A stretch of 22,304 nucleotides of DNA, from the NCBI GenBank assembly GCA_964598695.1, contig CAZRDB010000066.1:1-22304 (forward strand), written 5' to 3'. Of this stretch, positions 14,478 through 22,304 are shown piece by piece. The notes below the pieces were generated by a model. It was not told where the DNA came from. It did not search any database and saw only the letters and a program-made list of their open reading frames with translations. Positions within the stretch are counted from its first letter, which is position 1; each line of letters starts with the position of its first letter. Made by a program: the position numbers and the translations under genes. The DNA is from CAZRDB01 sp964598695. GTDB lineage: Bacteria; Armatimonadota; Zipacnadia; UBA1398.

Positions 14478-16903
14478 GTTCCCGCCTCCACCCGTGTGGG
14501 GAGCGTTACCGTGAAGACGCTGCCCTCGCCCCATCGGCTCTCCACGCCGATGCTCCCGCCGAGGCGCTCGGCGAGGCGCTTGCAGATCGCGAGGCCGAGG
14601 CCGGTGCCCTCATGCTGGCGCGTCAGGCCGGTGTCGATCTGGTGAAACGGCTTGAACAGCCCCGGGATCTCCTCCTCGCGGATCCCGATGCCGCTGTCGC
14701 GCACCCGGAACACCACATGGTCGTCCTCGCGCTCGCACAGCAACGAGACCTGGCCCGCTTCGGTGAACTTGACCGCATTGCTGAGCAGGTTCAGCAGAAT
14801 CTGCTCGACCCGCCTCTGGTCACTGGAGATCGAGCCCACGTCCGGTCCGATCTCGGTCGCCAAGCGCAGCGCCTTCCTCTCCGCCAAGGGCGAGACGGTC
14901 TCGGCGACTCTGCGGACCGCGAGGGCGACCTCGAAGGGCTGGCAGCGGATCTCGACCTGCCCGGCCTCGATCTTCGAGATGTCGAGCACGTCGTTGATCA
15001 GCGCCAGCAGGTGCCGTCCGCTGGCCTGGATCATGCCGAGTTGCTTGGTCTGCTCCGCGTTGAGCGATCCGGCGAGGACCTGCAGCAGGATCCCCGTGAA
15101 ACCGATGATCGAGTTGAGCGGGGTTCGCAGCTCGTGCGACATCGTCGCGAGGAAGGCCGACTTGATCCGGTCGGCCTCCTCGGCGCGGTCGCGCGCGACG
15201 GCCAGCTCGGCTGTCCGCTCGGCCACCCGGCGCTCGAGCGTGGCGTTCAGCTCTCGAACCGCCTCCTCTGCCCTGCGGCGCTCGGTCACGTCGGTGCCGA
15301 CGCTCAGGATGTCGGCGACCTGCCCGTGCTCGTCCCACATGAACTTATTGGTCCATGCGATCCACACGCGTCGGCCGTCGCGGAGCATGTTCTCGTTGAC
15401 GTTTTGCTCGAAGGTCGCCGGGTTGGCGCAGATGGCCTCCATCAGCGATGCCAGGTCGCGCCCACCGCTGTCGGTCGCCGGCACGATCGTCCCCACCACG
15501 TGGCGGCCGCGGATCTCGTCCTCGGAGTAGCCGAAGAACCGCTGGCCGTACTCGTTGAGGAAGATGACCCGGCCCTCGCGCGTCCAGTGCAGGATGATGC
15601 TGTTGGCGTGCTCGACCAGTTCGCGGTACTTCCGCTCGCTCGCCTCGACGCGCTCCTGGGCCTGCTGACGTGCCGTCACGTCCCGCGAGACCACCAGGAC
15701 TTTGGCCACCTCGCCGCGCTCGCCGCGGATCACGCTGCCCTGCGACTCGATGTGACGGATCTGGCCGTCCCGATCGACCATGCGGTACTCCATGCGCTGC
15801 CCGACGCCCGTGCGCACCGTCTCCTCGAACACCGCCCGGACCCGTTGCCGGTCCTCGGGATGGATCTGGTCGAACGACATCGAGCCGGTGAGGCGATCGA
15901 CATCGCCGAGGATGTTCTGGTACGAGGGGCTGTTGTAGAGACGGCGCCCGGAGGGGTCCACGACGGCCACCAGGTCGGCGAGGTTCTCCATGATCAGCCG
16001 GAACTGCTCCTCGCCCTCCCGCAGGGCGGCCTCGGCCCGGCGACGGTCGGTGATGTCGCGGACGGTTGCCTGCAGCAGGGCCTCCCCCTCCACCTGGAGG
16101 GTGTTGAGACCCACCTCGGCGGCGAAGCGCGCGCCGTCGAGCCGCAGGTGCTCCCACTCGAACAACTGCGGCGTCCCGGCCAGGGCCCGGCCGATGTGGT
16201 CCAGCGCGGCCTCGCTCGAGGGGCGACCGTCGGGCTGCGTCGGCGGCGAGAAGGTGAGCGGGGAGGTGCTGACGACCTGCTCGCGCGTGGCGCAGCCGTA
16301 CATCGCGACCGCGCGGGCGTTGCAGTCGATGAACCGATCGCCGCGCATCAGGAGGATCGCGTCGTGAGCGGTCTCGAAGAGGGCCCGGTGGCGCGCCTCG
16401 CTCTCCCGGAGCGCCCTCTCGACCTGGCGCAAGTCGGTCACGTCGCGGGTGATGTCGATGGCGCCCCAGCGCCGACCCTCGTTGTCGACCAGGGGGGAGG
16501 CGACGGCCCAGAGGTGCGCGCCCTGGCCCCCGCGCAGGGCTGGGGCGTACGATTCGGCGTAGACCGCGCTGCCGCGCCGCTCCACGTACTTGTAGAAGGC
16601 TTCCTCGGGCCCCCCGGCCGGGGCGTCGAGGAGGTCGATCAGGACCGGACGTCGGGCGCCGAAGAAGGGCACCGCGTAGTCGCGGCTCCCCAGCATCTGC
16701 TCCCGGTCAACGCCGGTGAGTTCCTCGCAAGCGCGGTTCCAGGCAACGACGCGCTTCTCGGTGTCGATCACGAACGTGGCGTCGGGCAGGGAGTCGATCA
16801 CCTCGGCGAGGTGCCACTCTGCCGGCGAGCGGGGGCAGGCCGCGTGTGGCGGCCGGGCCTCGTCGTGGTCGGTCGCGTCGTCGGTCGGGTCGGGATCGAC
16901 CAT
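14474..16903 (-). CDS. Soluble sensor histidine kinase with four PAS domains
   Basis: 809 residues. The start is the ATG at 16903, with GGAGGAGG 6 bases upstream. Four PAS domains lie at about 30-155, 165-290, 295-415 and 420-545, each ending in a DVT/DIT-type segment typical of PAC motifs. A coiled coil (about 545-585) leads to HisKA with H590 in MSHELRTPLNSIIGF and HATPase_c (N705/N709, DSGIG near 737, GTGLGLAICK near 767). There are no membrane helices, so the signal is cytoplasmic: possibly redox, light, oxygen or a small ligand through PAS, none of which I can assign. It heads a three-gene group with the response regulator and the hybrid kinase. Confidence 0.93.
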   Translation of the reverse strand: MVDPDPTDDATDHDEARPPHAACPRSPAEWHLAEVIDSLPDATFVIDTEKRVVAWNRACEELTGVDREQMLGSRDYAVPFFGARRPVLIDLLDAPAGGPEEAFYKYVERRGSAVYAESYAPALRGGQGAHLWAVASPLVDNEGRRWGAIDITRDVTDLRQVERALRESEARHRALFETAHDAILLMRGDRFIDCNARAVAMYGCATREQVVSTSPLTFSPPTQPDGRPSSEAALDHIGRALAGTPQLFEWEHLRLDGARFAAEVGLNTLQVEGEALLQATVRDITDRRRAEAALREGEEQFRLIMENLADLVAVVDPSGRRLYNSPSYQNILGDVDRLTGSMSFDQIHPEDRQRVRAVFEETVRTGVGQRMEYRMVDRDGQIRHIESQGSVIRGERGEVAKVLVVSRDVTARQQAQERVEASERKYRELVEHANSIILHWTREGRVIFLNEYGQRFFGYSEDEIRGRHVVGTIVPATDSGGRDLASLMEAICANPATFEQNVNENMLRDGRRVWIAWTNKFMWDEHGQVADILSVGTDVTERRRAEEAVRELNATLERRVAERTAELAVARDRAEEADRIKSAFLATMSHELRTPLNSIIGFTGILLQVLAGSLNAEQTKQLGMIQASGRHLLALINDVLDISKIEAGQVEIRCQPFEVALAVRRVAETVSPLAERKALRLATEIGPDVGSISSDQRRVEQILLNLLSNAVKFTEAGQVSLLCEREDDHVVFRVRDSGIGIREEEIPGLFKPFHQIDTGLTRQHEGTGLGLAICKRLAERLGGSIGVESRWGEGSVFTVTLPTRVEAGT

Positions 16904-16926
16904 CCCAAACCTCCTCCGCACGTCTC

Positions 16927-16957
16927 TGCCGGCGCATGCCGGCATCTACATGCCGTG
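16927..16957. repeat. Nested short palindromes upstream of the kinase operon
   Basis: TGCCGGC (16927-16933) and GCCGGCA (16938-16944) form a perfect 7-bp stem with loop GCAT. The overlapping GGCAT-CTAC-ATGCC forms a second hairpin. The group lies about 25-50 bases before the kinase ATG in its untranslated leader. It may be a REP-like element or an operator. Confidence 0.45.
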
Positions 16958-17162
16958 CGCGCCGGAGGCGCAGGCGTCGGCTCCAGACCCCAGAGTCCCG
17001 GCCTCGATGTTCTCCGTCTGCCGCCGAGTTCCTCGCGGGCCTCTGGCAAACCCGTGCGACGCAGGAGACGCGCGCGGAGCGTCGAACGGGGCGTGGGGTC
17101 GGCCGTGCCCGCCCGTGGGGCCGGACGGCGACGAGCGCAAGCGAGACCGAGGGGGTCCGAGG

Positions 17163-18233
17163 ATGCAGCACGATCCCGTGGAGTGCCGCGAGTACCGGAT
17201 GGGCGAGGTGGGTGATCTCCGTGCGGAGCTGGCTTCGGTCCGACAGGGCGTGTGCCTCCTGTTCGCACTGGGGGTCGCGATGGCCGGCGCCCTGCTGACC
17301 ATCGGCGTGGCGGGCAAGCACCACGCCGCGTTCCTGGTGCTCTCGCCGTGTCTCTGCGCGCTGGGCCTGTACATCGTCCACGCGCGTCGCCTGATGGTCC
17401 GCTCCGAAGCGCGCCTGCGCCGGCTCTTGGAGCCCGACGCGGCGGAGGGCGGTCCCGCCGCCGGCGCGATGGGCCTCGAGACGCCGGCCCTGATCGCGCT
17501 CGGGCTTGTTGCCGCGGTCTTCTACGTGACCTTCGCGGAGCCGCAGCCCGACTCCCGACTCGCGCTGGCCCTCGTCTGGCTCGCCGGCTGGCCCGCCGCG
17601 CTCGCCTGGGTCGCGGCACTCCGCCCCGGCCCCGCCTCGAGACCGACCGCGGGCGCGCGCGGCGCGCGTACCGCGAAGCCGATCCGCTTCCGTTGCCCGC
17701 TCTGCGGCGCCGAGCTGCGGGCGTCCGCGGCCCGTGCCGGCGAGCGGCGCCAGTGTGGCTCCTGCAAGAAGATGATCCGGGTCCCCGTTCCCGGGGCGGG
17801 CTGGCGGGCCGCGGGGCGGGTTGCGGCGGGGCTCGTGCTGCTGGCGGCCCTCGGCGCTCTCGTCTGGTGGGGGCGGCATGCCGCTGCCGACCTCCAGGGA
17901 GAGCCCGTGGAGGGTGGTCCACTGGCGCAGGTCGGCGAGTTGGGTCCGTGGCTCGAGGTGGGCGCGGCCTACGCGATCGCCGCGTTGGTCGCCGTGGTCG
18001 CCCTCTTCGGGGTCCGGTGGGGGTTCGGGGCGCTAGCCGTCTGCACGGGCCTGATCACCCTCCAGCGCGTCGCCGCAACGCCGTGCCCATGGCTGGGCGG
18101 CTGGCTGCCGGGGCCCGACATGGCGTGGCCGGTCCTCGCGCAGTCGGCGGAGATCCTGGTGCTGACCCTGGTCACCGTGGTGCTGGCGCTCGCGTGCGAC
18201 CGCAGCCCCCGGCGCAAGCCTGCCGGTCCGTGA
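17163..18233 (+). CDS. Membrane protein with cytoplasmic zinc ribbon
   Basis: 356 residues, starting at the ATG preceded by GAGGGGG about 8 bases upstream. Hydrophobic segments lie at about 30-50, 55-73, 108-125, 132-152, 219-236, 265-285, 288-303 and 320-344. Between the fourth and fifth is a four-cysteine zinc ribbon (C178, C181, C198, C201; CPLCGAEL and CGSCKK). That ribbon type occurs in many small-molecule and protein-contact roles, and I do not recognise the whole protein. It is divergent from the kinase operon, sharing the 259-bp region upstream. Confidence 0.75.
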   Translation: MQHDPVECREYRMGEVGDLRAELASVRQGVCLLFALGVAMAGALLTIGVAGKHHAAFLVLSPCLCALGLYIVHARRLMVRSEARLRRLLEPDAAEGGPAAGAMGLETPALIALGLVAAVFYVTFAEPQPDSRLALALVWLAGWPAALAWVAALRPGPASRPTAGARGARTAKPIRFRCPLCGAELRASAARAGERRQCGSCKKMIRVPVPGAGWRAAGRVAAGLVLLAALGALVWWGRHAAADLQGEPVEGGPLAQVGELGPWLEVGAAYAIAALVAVVALFGVRWGFGALAVCTGLITLQRVAATPCPWLGGWLPGPDMAWPVLAQSAEILVLTLVTVVLALACDRSPRRKPAGP

Positions 18234-18235
18234 GG

Positions 18236-18264
18236 TTGACGCTGCCGCCGGCTTGGCCCACAAT
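18236..18264 (+). promoter_or_regulatory. Candidate sigma70 promoter for the MATE gene
   Basis: TTGACG (18236-18241, five of six consensus) and CACAAT (18259-18264, four of six) are separated by 17 bases. It starts just after the stop of the preceding gene, giving a 5' leader of about 70 bases before 18342. Moderate quality only. Confidence 0.45.
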
Positions 18265-18341
18265 CACCGCGAGCCCAAACATGCGTATCCTCCGTCACGG
18301 CGCCGACGCCCGGAGATCCTGGGCCGGGAGCGAGAGCGACC

Positions 18342-19874
18342 ATGGAGCCGCAGGCCGAGGAGACGAGCACCGTGAGCGAGGAGTCTGCCTCGCCCGAGGT
18401 CTCTCCCCACGCGCCCCACGGTGGCCATGACCTCACCGTCGGCAGCATCCCGGGCCACCTCATCCGCTTCTCGCTGCCCATGCTGCTCGGCTCGGTGATC
18501 CAGAACGCCTACGGGATCATCAACGGGATCTGGGTCGGCAAGGGGCTCGGGGAGGACGCCCTGGCCGCGGTCACGGCCACGTTCCCCGTCTTCTGGATGC
18601 TGATCGCGGCCGCGATCGGTCTCACGATGGCTGCCAACATCATGGTCTCGCAGGCCTACGGCGCGCGCGATTGGGGCCAGGTCCGACGCGTGGCGGGCAA
18701 CTCGGTCGCGCTCGTCTCGGCCGTCAGCCTGGCGCTGCTGGTCGCGGGCCACCTCTCGTGCAACGCGCTCCTGCGGATGATCGACACCCCCCCGGCCGTC
18801 TACGAGGCCGCGGCGGGCTACTTCCACATCTTCCTGTGGACGCTGCCGCTCAGCTTCGGGACCTTCCTCCTCGCCTCGTTCCTGCGCGGGGCGGGGGATT
18901 CCGTCACGCCCCTGTGGTTCCAGGCCATCTCGGTCGTCCTCGGCGCCATCCTGGACCCGGTGCTCATGTTCGGCTGGCTCGGCGCCCCGGCCCTCGGCCT
19001 CAACGGGACGGCCTACGCCAGCATCATCGCGCAGGCGGGCACGATCATCGGGATCGTCGCCTACCTCCGCCGCAAGCGCCACATCGTGCTCCCGGCGGCC
19101 GCGAACGTCCGGTTCGACCGGGACACCACCTCGCTCACGCTCAAGATCGGCATCCCGTCGATGATCCAGCAGTCGCTGCTCTCGATCGGCTCCCTCGTGC
19201 TCACCGGCCTCGTCAACGGCTTCGGGGTCGATGCGACGGCGGCCTATGGCGCGGCCGGGCGGATCGAGATGCTCGCGATGATGCCGGCCATGACCGTCGG
19301 CATGGCCGCCTCGAGCCTCGCCGGACAGAACATCGGCGCCGGCCGGTTCGAGCGGGTCCGCGAGGTGTTCACGTGGAGCCTGATCGTCGGCTGCGGCGTG
19401 ACCTTGATCCCCTCCCTCGCGGCCTTCCTCCTGCCGGAGCCACTCTTGAGTTGCTTCCTCACGGCGCCCGCCCCGATGGAGATCGGCGTCGGCTACCTGC
19501 GGATCGTGGGGCTCGGGTACGTCCTGATGGCCGTGCTCTTCGCCACGAACGGCGTCATCAACGGCGCCGGCCACACCTTCGCCACAACGCTCGTCACCCT
19601 CGTCTCGCTCTGGCTCTTCCGCGTGCCCCTGGCCGTCTACTGGTCGCGGCACCTCGGCCGCGTCGATGGCGTCTGGTACTCGGTCGTCGTGGGCTTCGCG
19701 ATCGGCACGGCCCTGGCCCTCGCCTACTACCTGTCCGGCCTGTGGAGACGCCCGCTCTCCGGCCGGCGCCCGGGTCCGCCACCAGCGCCCGCCGGGCCTC
19801 CCGACAGCCCGATCGTCGAGGCTGCCGAGGAGGCGCTCGCGCAGGCCCCCATCGAGCCCCCGGGCGTGGCATAG
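18342..19874 (+). CDS. MATE family efflux transporter
   Basis: 510 residues with about 12 membrane segments. A hydrophilic N-tail (1-40) precedes the first MATE half, opening with LIRFSLPMLLGSVIQNAYGI and a G-x-G-E-x-A-L-A-A-V-T loop. The second half begins around SLTLKIGIPSMIQQ. The family exports cationic drugs, metabolites or toxins across the inner membrane using sodium or proton gradients; the substrate here is unknown. The C-terminal 50 residues are Pro/Ala-rich and probably disordered. The ATG at 18342 has a weak GGGAG about 11 bases upstream; a GTG at 18372 with a GAGGAG site is an alternative start. Confidence 0.92.
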   Translation: MEPQAEETSTVSEESASPEVSPHAPHGGHDLTVGSIPGHLIRFSLPMLLGSVIQNAYGIINGIWVGKGLGEDALAAVTATFPVFWMLIAAAIGLTMAANIMVSQAYGARDWGQVRRVAGNSVALVSAVSLALLVAGHLSCNALLRMIDTPPAVYEAAAGYFHIFLWTLPLSFGTFLLASFLRGAGDSVTPLWFQAISVVLGAILDPVLMFGWLGAPALGLNGTAYASIIAQAGTIIGIVAYLRRKRHIVLPAAANVRFDRDTTSLTLKIGIPSMIQQSLLSIGSLVLTGLVNGFGVDATAAYGAAGRIEMLAMMPAMTVGMAASSLAGQNIGAGRFERVREVFTWSLIVGCGVTLIPSLAAFLLPEPLLSCFLTAPAPMEIGVGYLRIVGLGYVLMAVLFATNGVINGAGHTFATTLVTLVSLWLFRVPLAVYWSRHLGRVDGVWYSVVVGFAIGTALALAYYLSGLWRRPLSGRRPGPPPAPAGPPDSPIVEAAEEALAQAPIEPPGVA

Positions 19875-19890
19875 AGCCCTCCGTGCGGCC

Positions 19891-19917
19891 GCCAGGGAAG
19901 AGGGAGTGAACCCTGGC
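19891..19917. terminator. 7-bp hairpin after the MATE gene
   Basis: GCCAGGG (19891-19897) and CCCTGGC (19911-19917) pair around 13 bases. A second hairpin (GTGGTT/AACCAC, 19927-19947) follows in an unusually AT-richer stretch. No T-tract, so termination is not certain. Confidence 0.4.
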
Positions 19918-19988
19918 ACGCGAAAAGTGGTTTCTGACAAGAACCACCAACTATCGCGAATGCCGTAACCGGAGGGCGTGACCGCTCA

Positions 19989-22304
19989 GTGACCAACCGC
20001 CCCAGCGTCCGTGCTGTCCTTGCGCTGGCTGCTCTTGCGCTGGCTGCGCACTGCTGCACGGCGCAGCAGGGAGATGAGGCGCGCGCGCGCCAACGGACGG
20101 CGCAGGGCGACTACGCCGGCGCCGCCCAGGAGTACGCGGCTCTCGATGCCGCCACCGGCCTCGATTGGCGGCTGCGTGCGGACTGGGGGACCGTGCTCGT
20201 CTGGGCCGGTCGCTATGCCGAGGCCGCCACGCAGCTCGCGCGCGCCCGGAGTGAAGCACCGCGCCCGACGCCCGAGACCCTGACACGCGCCTACGCGGTC
20301 GCCCTCGCCGGAGGCGGCGACGCCGCCCAGGCCCTCGCACTGGCGCGCGCGGAGCTGCTGCCGCGGAGAGCCGACCCGGCGATCCGTCAGTCGCTGATTG
20401 GCATCGCCGCGCTGCTCGAGGCGCGGGGGGCGCGTGCGGCGGCCGATGACAACTGGCAGGAGGCCCGGGGCTTCGCGCTCGCGGCTCGGTCGCTCCGCTG
20501 CGAGTGGGTGCTCGCGAAGGCCAACCGGGACACGAAGGAGCAGGATCGCGCGGTCGCGCTCGCGGCGGCGAAGGACTTCGTCGGCGCTCTCGCGATCTAC
20601 GACGCGCTCGAGCAGGCGGGACGTCTCGACTGGCGTGCCTGCGGCGACTACGGCATCGCGCTCTCATGGTCCGACCGGCCCTTCGAGGCCGCCGGCCGGC
20701 TCGATGTCGCCTACGAACTGAGCTCGCAGCCGGCGCCGGAGTACATCCCCCGGGCGTTGGCCGCCGCACTCGCCGCTTCCGGCGACGCCGACCGCGCCTG
20801 GGAACTGGTCACCCGCCACCTGCTGCCGAGCCGCCAGAAGCCCGAGACCCAGGATGACCTGGCCTCGATCGCCGACCGGTTCGACGAGCAGGCCGCGCGC
20901 GCCGCCACGAAGGGCGACGCCGCGCGGGCCGACCTGCTCCACGCCCGCGCGAGCCAGATCCGCCCCGCCGGACGCGGCCCCGCCCCGCAGAGCCAGACGG
21001 CCGGCGCCGTCGAGCTGGCGAAGGGCGGGAAGACCGAGGAGGCGCTCCGGGTCTTCGAGAGCCTCGAGGCCCGCGGGCTGCTGGACTGGAAGGGTCGGGC
21101 CGACTGGGGCATCGTTCTCTCGTGGGCCGGGCGCTATGCCGAGGCGCTCCGGCAGCTCCGGCAGGCCGAGGAGAGCGGGCCGACACCGACCCCGGACTAC
21201 GTCACCCGCGCCACGATCACCGCGCTTGCGGGCTCGGGCGAGTGGGACGCGGCCTGGGGCCGGATCGAGGGCGAGCTGTTGCCTCGGGCCGAGGAGACGG
21301 AGATCGCGGAGACGCTCCGAGTGATCTCCCTGCTGTACTTCGAGGAGGGCGCCAAGCGCGCCGGTCTCGCGAGCGCCGCGGGGGACTCCGCAGGGCTCGC
21401 GCAGGCGATCGCCCTGCTCGAGAAGGCAGGCACGCTGCACGGCGGCGACCGTCGCTACACGGCGGAGCTGGGCCGCGCGCTGGTCTGGTCGAAGCAGTAC
21501 GACCGGGCCATCGAGGTGCTGGGCTCGCTCACGCCGGCGGATCCGGCCGAGGCCTACATCGCGGCCACGCTGGGCGAGGCGCTCGAGGGCGCGAACCGGC
21601 GCGACGCCGCCCTGTCGGCGTTCCGGCGTGCGCTCGAGCTGGACCCCGCCAACGAGCAGGCCCTGGGCGGGCTGACGCGGATCGCCGACGCGCTCGACAT
21701 CGAGGCGATGGAGACCGTGCGGATCGCCGAGGGGCTGAAGGCCAAGGGCGACCTCGCCGCGGCCGCTCCGCTCTACGCGCAGGCCGAGGTGACCCTGCTC
21801 CGAGCGACGGAGCTGGCTCCGGCGATGCCCCGGCTGTGGGCGGATCTCGGGATCGCGCGCAACTGGGCCGGCAGGCCACGGGAGGCGATCCCGGCCCTCG
21901 AGCGGGCGCTGACGCTGCTCGGGAACCCCACGGTTCCCTACGACGAGGCCGAGCTGCCGCCGTACGCGCACGTCCTCGCGGCCTACGCGACCGCGCTCGA
22001 GGCGGTCGGGAGCACCGACGAGGCGACGCAGCTCTTCCAGGCGCTCGCGGCCAGCCGGCCGGCCCTGCCCGGGCTGCCGGAGACGATGGTCGGGCCGGCG
22101 CGCGAGGCCTCGGCCCGCGGGATCGAGCATGCCCGCGCCGCGGTGGCCGGCGATCCGGACCACCCCGACCCATCGGAGCGCGATCTGGCGCTCGCGGAGT
22201 TCGCCCGCGCGCTGGAGCTGGCCCCCGAGGCATGGCAGGTCCTGACTGATGTGGGGGTCGGTGAGAACTGGCTCGGGATGCACGCGGAGGCCAAGGGGCA
22301 CCTG
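19989..22304 (+). CDS. Secreted TPR-type repeat protein (3' end beyond window)
   Basis: A frame of 772 codons open to the end of the window. The GTG at 19989 is the only start codon after the in-frame TGA at 19935, and GGAGGG lies 12 bases upstream. The N-terminus (MTNRPSVRAVLALAALALAA) is a clear signal peptide with likely cleavage after CTA, before QQGD. Cys pairs near there do not fit a canonical lipobox. The rest is TPR-like helical repeats (WAGRYAEA..QL, ANEQALGGL). A longer period is visible: LDW-containing blocks begin at residues 58, 213 and 365, each with the W-G-x-x-L-x-W-A-G-R-Y core and an LLPR/LLPS segment, so a unit of about 153 residues was duplicated. Such proteins usually organise envelope assemblies or polysaccharide export. 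The partner is unknown. Confidence 0.8.
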   Translation, partial: MTNRPSVRAVLALAALALAAHCCTAQQGDEARARQRTAQGDYAGAAQEYAALDAATGLDWRLRADWGTVLVWAGRYAEAATQLARARSEAPRPTPETLTRAYAVALAGGGDAAQALALARAELLPRRADPAIRQSLIGIAALLEARGARAAADDNWQEARGFALAARSLRCEWVLAKANRDTKEQDRAVALAAAKDFVGALAIYDALEQAGRLDWRACGDYGIALSWSDRPFEAAGRLDVAYELSSQPAPEYIPRALAAALAASGDADRAWELVTRHLLPSRQKPETQDDLASIADRFDEQAARAATKGDAARADLLHARASQIRPAGRGPAPQSQTAGAVELAKGGKTEEALRVFESLEARGLLDWKGRADWGIVLSWAGRYAEALRQLRQAEESGPTPTPDYVTRATITALAGSGEWDAAWGRIEGELLPRAEETEIAETLRVISLLYFEEGAKRAGLASAAGDSAGLAQAIALLEKAGTLHGGDRRYTAELGRALVWSKQYDRAIEVLGSLTPADPAEAYIAATLGEALEGANRRDAALSAFRRALELDPANEQALGGLTRIADALDIEAMETVRIAEGLKAKGDLAAAAPLYAQAEVTLLRATELAPAMPRLWADLGIARNWAGRPREAIPALERALTLLGNPTVPYDEAELPPYAHVLAAYATALEAVGSTDEATQLFQALAASRPALPGLPETMVGPAREASARGIEHARAAVAGDPDHPDPSERDLALAEFARALELAPEAWQVLTDVGVGENWLGMHAEAKGHL

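Noticed and set aside
11590..17215. Long plus-strand open frames (over 860 codons each) opposite the kinase genes
   Set aside because: Low-complexity His/Arg/Val/Asp translations with no motifs; the minus strand encodes complete kinase and receiver domains.
18264..19940. 558-codon minus-strand frame opposite the MATE gene
   Set aside because: Repetitive Asp/Arg/Glu-rich translation expected antisense to GC-rich membrane protein code; no ribosome site or motif.
19921..19962. Promoter for the TPR gene (CTGACA with a weak downstream -10)
   Set aside because: The only -10 candidates at proper spacing match at most three of six consensus bases.
20664..22301. 545-codon minus-strand frame opposite the TPR gene
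   Set aside because: Antisense shadow; the plus strand has a signal peptide and internal repeats.

Overview
The window is very GC-rich DNA with strong third-position GC bias in every real gene. It carries two runs of N (10 N at 1104-1113 and 100 N at 7693-7792), so it is scaffolded sequence, most likely from a draft or metagenome assembly. Shine-Dalgarno sites, sigma70-type promoters, PAS-rich histidine kinases, a MATE transporter and sugar-related proteins point to a free-living bacterium with a large genome. No ribosomal RNA or other taxonomic marker is present, and I cannot name the phylum from the sequence.

Layout: (1) 1-2673: the 3' end of a sugar phosphate isomerase/epimerase-like gene, a convergent pair of fragments broken by an assembly gap, and a TrkA-type potassium channel. 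(2) 2769-4559: a cytoplasmic protein joining a short beta-propeller to a helical (alpha/alpha) domain. (3) 4652-7565: valyl-tRNA synthetase on the minus strand with a long leader. (4) 7566-8781: a cluster of four copies of a GC-rich intergenic repeat around a DUF559 endonuclease-like gene. (5) 8782-10980: a large alpha/alpha-toroid carbohydrate-active-type protein. (6) 10991-16903: a minus-strand group in which a PAS histidine kinase, a single-domain response regulator and a hybrid histidine kinase overlap by 4 bp each, followed by a cysteine-rich protein. (7) 17163-22304: a zinc-ribbon membrane protein, a MATE exporter and a long TPR-type secreted protein that runs off the window.

The most striking element is the valS leader. 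A good sigma70 promoter drives a leader RNA of about 220 nt. It holds a 20-codon ORF with three consecutive valine codons (GTC GTT GTA), then four alternating complementary segments that can form 1:2, 2:3 (antiterminator) or 3:4 (intrinsic terminator with a T-tract) pairings, then valS. This is the arrangement of classical ribosome-mediated attenuation, here apparently applied to the gene that charges tRNA-Val. I found no T-box consensus in it.

The second notable feature is the repeat cluster around the DUF559 gene. One copy is interrupted by the 100-N gap, whose two edges carry an identical 55-base sequence. The gap may therefore be an assembly artefact with no missing sequence.
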